Source: Clostridiales bacterium (GTDB lineage Bacteria; Bacillota; Clostridia; TANB77; CAG-508). Taken from it: DNA of 6,950 nt. Every line of letters starts with the position of its first letter. Position 1 is the first letter of the stretch. Of the stretch, positions 5,491 to 6,950 are shown piece by piece. The notes under the pieces were generated by a model. It had not been told where the DNA came from. It did not search any database and saw only the letters and a program-made list of their open reading frames with translations. The stretch is taken from NCBI GenBank assembly GCA_003518755.1, contig DOYA01000027.1:1-6950 (forward strand), read 5' to 3'. A program made the translations under genes and the position numbers.

Positions 5491-6051
5491 TTATTCTTTT
5501 GTTTTATTACTATTTTCTGATATTTCAATATATTTTAATAAATAATTCCAGCATCCATATTTACCTGTTAGTCCCTCATAATTGTTATTTATTCTAATCT
5601 TCAAATCTTCTATATCAAACCATCTAATATCTTGAACTTCTTCTTTTTGTAAAACTATATCTTTTAATTCAATATTTTTGTGTGCAATATAATACTCATT
5701 AAAATGTCTATTTATTATATCTTCTTTTATATTTTCTGAAGTCGTTGCACCAATAAATTCTATTGAATTTTTATCTATTTCAATATTTAGCTCTTCTTTT
5801 GTTTCTCTAATACATGCTTGATAGCCAAATTCTCCAGCTAATACGTGTCCTCCTGCTGTTATATCCCATAAATTTGGCCATAGTTTTTTATTAGCACTTC
5901 TTTGCTGTAATAATACTTTCTTATTATCTTCACTTAATATAACTAAAACAACTGCTTTATGCCATAATCCATTATTATGACATTCTTCTCTGCTAGCAGT
6001 TTTATTAGTATATTCTCCATTATTATTTAAAACATCAAAATATTCAGTCAT
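5491..6051 (-). CDS. NUDIX hydrolase, isopentenyl-diphosphate-isomerase-like subgroup
   Basis: 186 residues. The Nudix box GX5EX7REUXEEXGU is at residues 68-90: Gly68, Glu74, Arg82-Glu83, Glu86-Glu87, Ile90, with Thr84 at the hydrophobic position and Asn89 instead of the second Gly. The metal-binding glutamates are intact. The N-terminus 'MTEYFDVLNNNGEYTNKTASREECHNNGLWHKAVV' and 'LLQQRSANKKLWPNLWDITAGGH' are typical of the cytoplasmic YfcD/IDI-like NUDIX proteins, which hydrolyse X-linked nucleoside diphosphates or related pyrophosphates. True isomerase activity is not supported by this alone. ATG at 6049-6051 is backed by a strong GAGGAGG 9 bases upstream. It follows the aldehyde dehydrogenase remnant after 68 bases and probably shares its promoter at 6394-6422. 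A separate promoter then serves the synthetase gene downstream. Confidence 0.9.
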   Translation of the reverse strand: MTEYFDVLNNNGEYTNKTASREECHNNGLWHKAVVLVILSEDNKKVLLQQRSANKKLWPNLWDITAGGHVLAGEFGYQACIRETKEELNIEIDKNSIEFIGATTSENIKEDIINRHFNEYYIAHKNIELKDIVLQKEEVQDIRWFDIEDLKIRINNNYEGLTGKYGCWNYLLKYIEISENSNKTKE

Positions 6052-6059
6052 ATTTTTTT

Positions 6060-6066
6060 CCTCCTC
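6060..6066 (-). promoter_or_regulatory. Ribosome binding site of the NUDIX gene
   Basis: Minus-strand GAGGAGG, 8-9 bases before the ATG at 6049-6051; near-perfect anti-16S match. Confidence 0.8.
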
Positions 6067-6119
6067 TTTTTATTAAAACTTTTACTACATAATTCTAATC
6101 ATTTAATATAATTTAAAAA

Positions 6120-6356
6120 TTATTTTTCATATGTTACAACTTTAATATTGCACAATTCTTTAAGTCCAAACTCACTATTATTTCTTCCTATTCCAGATTT
6201 TTTATATCCACCAAATGGATTACATGGTCTTAAATAATATAAATTATTCCAAGCAATCATTCCTGTTTTTAATTGTTTTACAACTGCATCAAATTTTTTT
6301 CTATCTTTTGTATAAACATATCCCCCTAAACCATATTGCGTATCATTAGCAATCAT
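6120..6356 (-). pseudogene. C-terminal remnant of an aldehyde dehydrogenase
   Basis: The 78-codon frame begins MIANDTQYGLGGYVYTKD and ends with 'NPFGGYKKSGIGRNNSEFGLKELCNIKVVTYEK', the C-terminal end of the NAD(P)-dependent aldehyde dehydrogenase family (usually about 480-500 residues). The 'IANDTQYGL' helix and the 'PFGGYKKSGIGR..SEFGLKEL' oligomerisation tail are unmistakable. The first 400 or so residues, with the NAD-binding fold and the catalytic Cys and Glu, are absent, so it cannot be an active enzyme. The best placed start is instead ATG 6361-6363, 9 bases after AGGAG. That start is in another frame and stops after five codons (MKNDC). An intact promoter and Shine-Dalgarno therefore sit directly before a broken gene, as expected after an internal deletion that kept both ends. 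The surviving residues show no internal stops, so the loss looks recent. Confidence 0.82.
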
Positions 6357-6393
6357 TTTTCATTCTTAAATTCTCCTATTTTTCTTTTCTCAT

Positions 6394-6422
6394 ATATTAT
6401 CACATTTTTGTTTTTTTAACAA
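6394..6422 (-). promoter_or_regulatory. Promoter of the aldehyde dehydrogenase remnant / NUDIX unit
   Basis: Minus-strand TTGTTA (6417-6422), 17-base spacer, TAATAT (6394-6399) preceded by TGA (extended -10). Start expected near 6387. A good ribosome site AGGAG (6373-6377) follows. Confidence 0.65.
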
Positions 6423-6436
6423 CATATTCAAAGGAC

Positions 6437-6471
6437 AAAAATAGAGCTACTCCATTTATATAGTAGCCTCT
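6437..6471 (-). terminator. Intrinsic terminator downstream of the ATPase gene
   Basis: Minus-strand AGAGGCTACT (6462-6471) pairs with AGTAGCTCT (6443-6451) as nine pairs with one bulged G. The loop is 10 bases, and ATTTTTG follows (T run 6437-6441). It ends transcription from the ATPase gene about 110 bases after its stop and just before the 6394-6422 promoter. Confidence 0.72.
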
Positions 6472-6541
6472 TCCATCTTTTAATAAAAAACAGCTCTTTA
6501 ATTCACTTAATTATATAAATTAATTATCAAATTCAAGATTT

Positions 6542-6573
6542 TTTTAATTTCGCGTTATTCCGTGAAATTAAAA
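6542..6573. repeat. Inverted repeat after the ATPase stop codon
   Basis: Arms 6542-6554 and 6561-6573 (TTTTAATTTCGCG and CGTGAAATTAAAA) with a 6-base loop. On plus-strand RNA all 13 positions pair, including one G-U; on minus-strand RNA that pair becomes A-C. It starts 11 bases after the ATPase stop but has no T run following it on the minus strand, so it is not a standard terminator. It may protect the 3' end of the ATPase mRNA. The rest of 6472-6541 shows only A+T-rich sequence with a TATAAT-like box and no clear gene. Confidence 0.5.
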
Positions 6574-6583
6574 TTTACATTTA

Positions 6584-6950
6584 TCATTCAACAAATTCAC
6601 TATTTCTCTTTTTAAAAAACTCATAAAAATATCTTACATTTTCAAGCTCTGTCCACTTTTGCACTTTATAATTTTGTGTATCTAAATTATATATTTTAGC
6701 ATTTAAAATGCCTAACATAAACGGAGAATGTGTTGCTATTATAAATTGAATTCCTAAGTATCTTGCCATATTATTTATTTCTTCTGCAAGTTTTACTTGA
6801 TTTTGTGGAGATAATGAAACTTCTGGTTCATCTAACAAGTATAACCTATCTGGCTCTAAAACATCCTCTAAAATCTGCATCGTTGTTTCTCCATTAGAAT
6901 ACTTTTCTTGTGCAAATTGAAATCTTTCAAATTGAGCTTGTCCTTCACCT
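6584..6950 (-). CDS. AAA/ABC-type ATPase (COG3910-like), N-terminal part outside window
   Basis: The frame stays open from the window edge to TGA at 6584-6586, giving 121 residues in view; the ATG at 6878-6880 is internal, not the start. Visible motifs in order are 'KYSNGETT' (ABC-signature-like SNGE, encoded upstream of 6880), 'DRLYLLDEPEVSLSPQNQ' (Walker B with catalytic Glu and D-loop) and 'QFIIATHSPFML' (switch His). The Walker A part lies beyond the window. This is the C-terminal half of a small stand-alone AAA_21/AAA_23-type predicted ATPase, similar in layout to the ATPases of OLD, RecF and SMC, of a kind that may work alone or beside a nuclease or toxin. No partner can be seen because the upstream sequence is missing. 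Its terminator at 6437-6471 separates it from the genes that follow. Confidence 0.85.
   Translation of the reverse strand, partial: GEGQAQFERFQFAQEKYSNGETTMQILEDVLEPDRLYLLDEPEVSLSPQNQVKLAEEINNMARYLGIQFIIATHSPFMLGILNAKIYNLDTQNYKVQKWTELENVRYFYEFFKKRNSEFVE

Noticed and set aside
6437..6497. Second attenuator: AGAGCT at 6492-6497 could pair with the 3' arm of the 6437-6471 terminator
   Set aside because: The alternative stem has only six Watson-Crick pairs plus wobbles, and the short frame nearby (MEEATI) has no ribosome site or biased codons.

Overview
The window is very A+T-rich. All recognisable genes lie on the minus strand, with strong Shine-Dalgarno sites (GGAGG/AAAGGA types), TTGACA/TATAAT-type promoters and TGA used as a stop alongside TGG for Trp. 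This points to a low-GC bacterium using the standard code, most likely of the clostridial Bacillota; Fusobacteriota cannot be excluded. No plus-strand gene is supported.

Reading in the direction of transcription (from high to low coordinates): the 3' part of an AAA/ABC-type ATPase (6584-6950, cut by the window edge); an intergenic stretch with an inverted repeat, a terminator and a good promoter (6357-6583); the C-terminal remnant of an aldehyde dehydrogenase (6120-6356); a NUDIX hydrolase (5491-6051); a 300-base regulatory leader (5187-5458); a 703-residue fusion of histidyl-tRNA synthetase with a DapF-fold, CntK/HisR-like histidine racemase (3075-5186); an HD-domain hydrolase (2463-3026) followed by a short GGGGACGG-type repeat; an Ldh_2-family NAD(P)-dependent dehydrogenase with an unusual N-terminus (1246-2376); and a MATE transporter (1-1141, cut by the window edge).

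The most interesting part is the leader plus fusion gene. The leader has a near-consensus promoter and a 17-codon peptide, MRANIFLNQLHHHRRSL, with three consecutive His codons. After it come five RNA segments that can fold in two mutually exclusive ways, one ending in an intrinsic terminator and the other an antiterminator. This is the architecture of a ribosome-mediated histidine attenuator, here in front of a synthetase gene rather than the his operon. The gene it controls makes one polypeptide that should charge tRNA-His and also interconvert L- and D-histidine, with both racemase cysteines present.

The HD, dehydrogenase and MATE genes follow on the same strand with gaps of 48, 86 and 104 bases and may be partly co-transcribed. 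That would give a histidine-responsive set of synthetase/racemase, dehydrogenase and exporter. A histidine-derived metabolite pathway is possible, but this remains a hypothesis because there are promoter-like sequences before the dehydrogenase and MATE genes.
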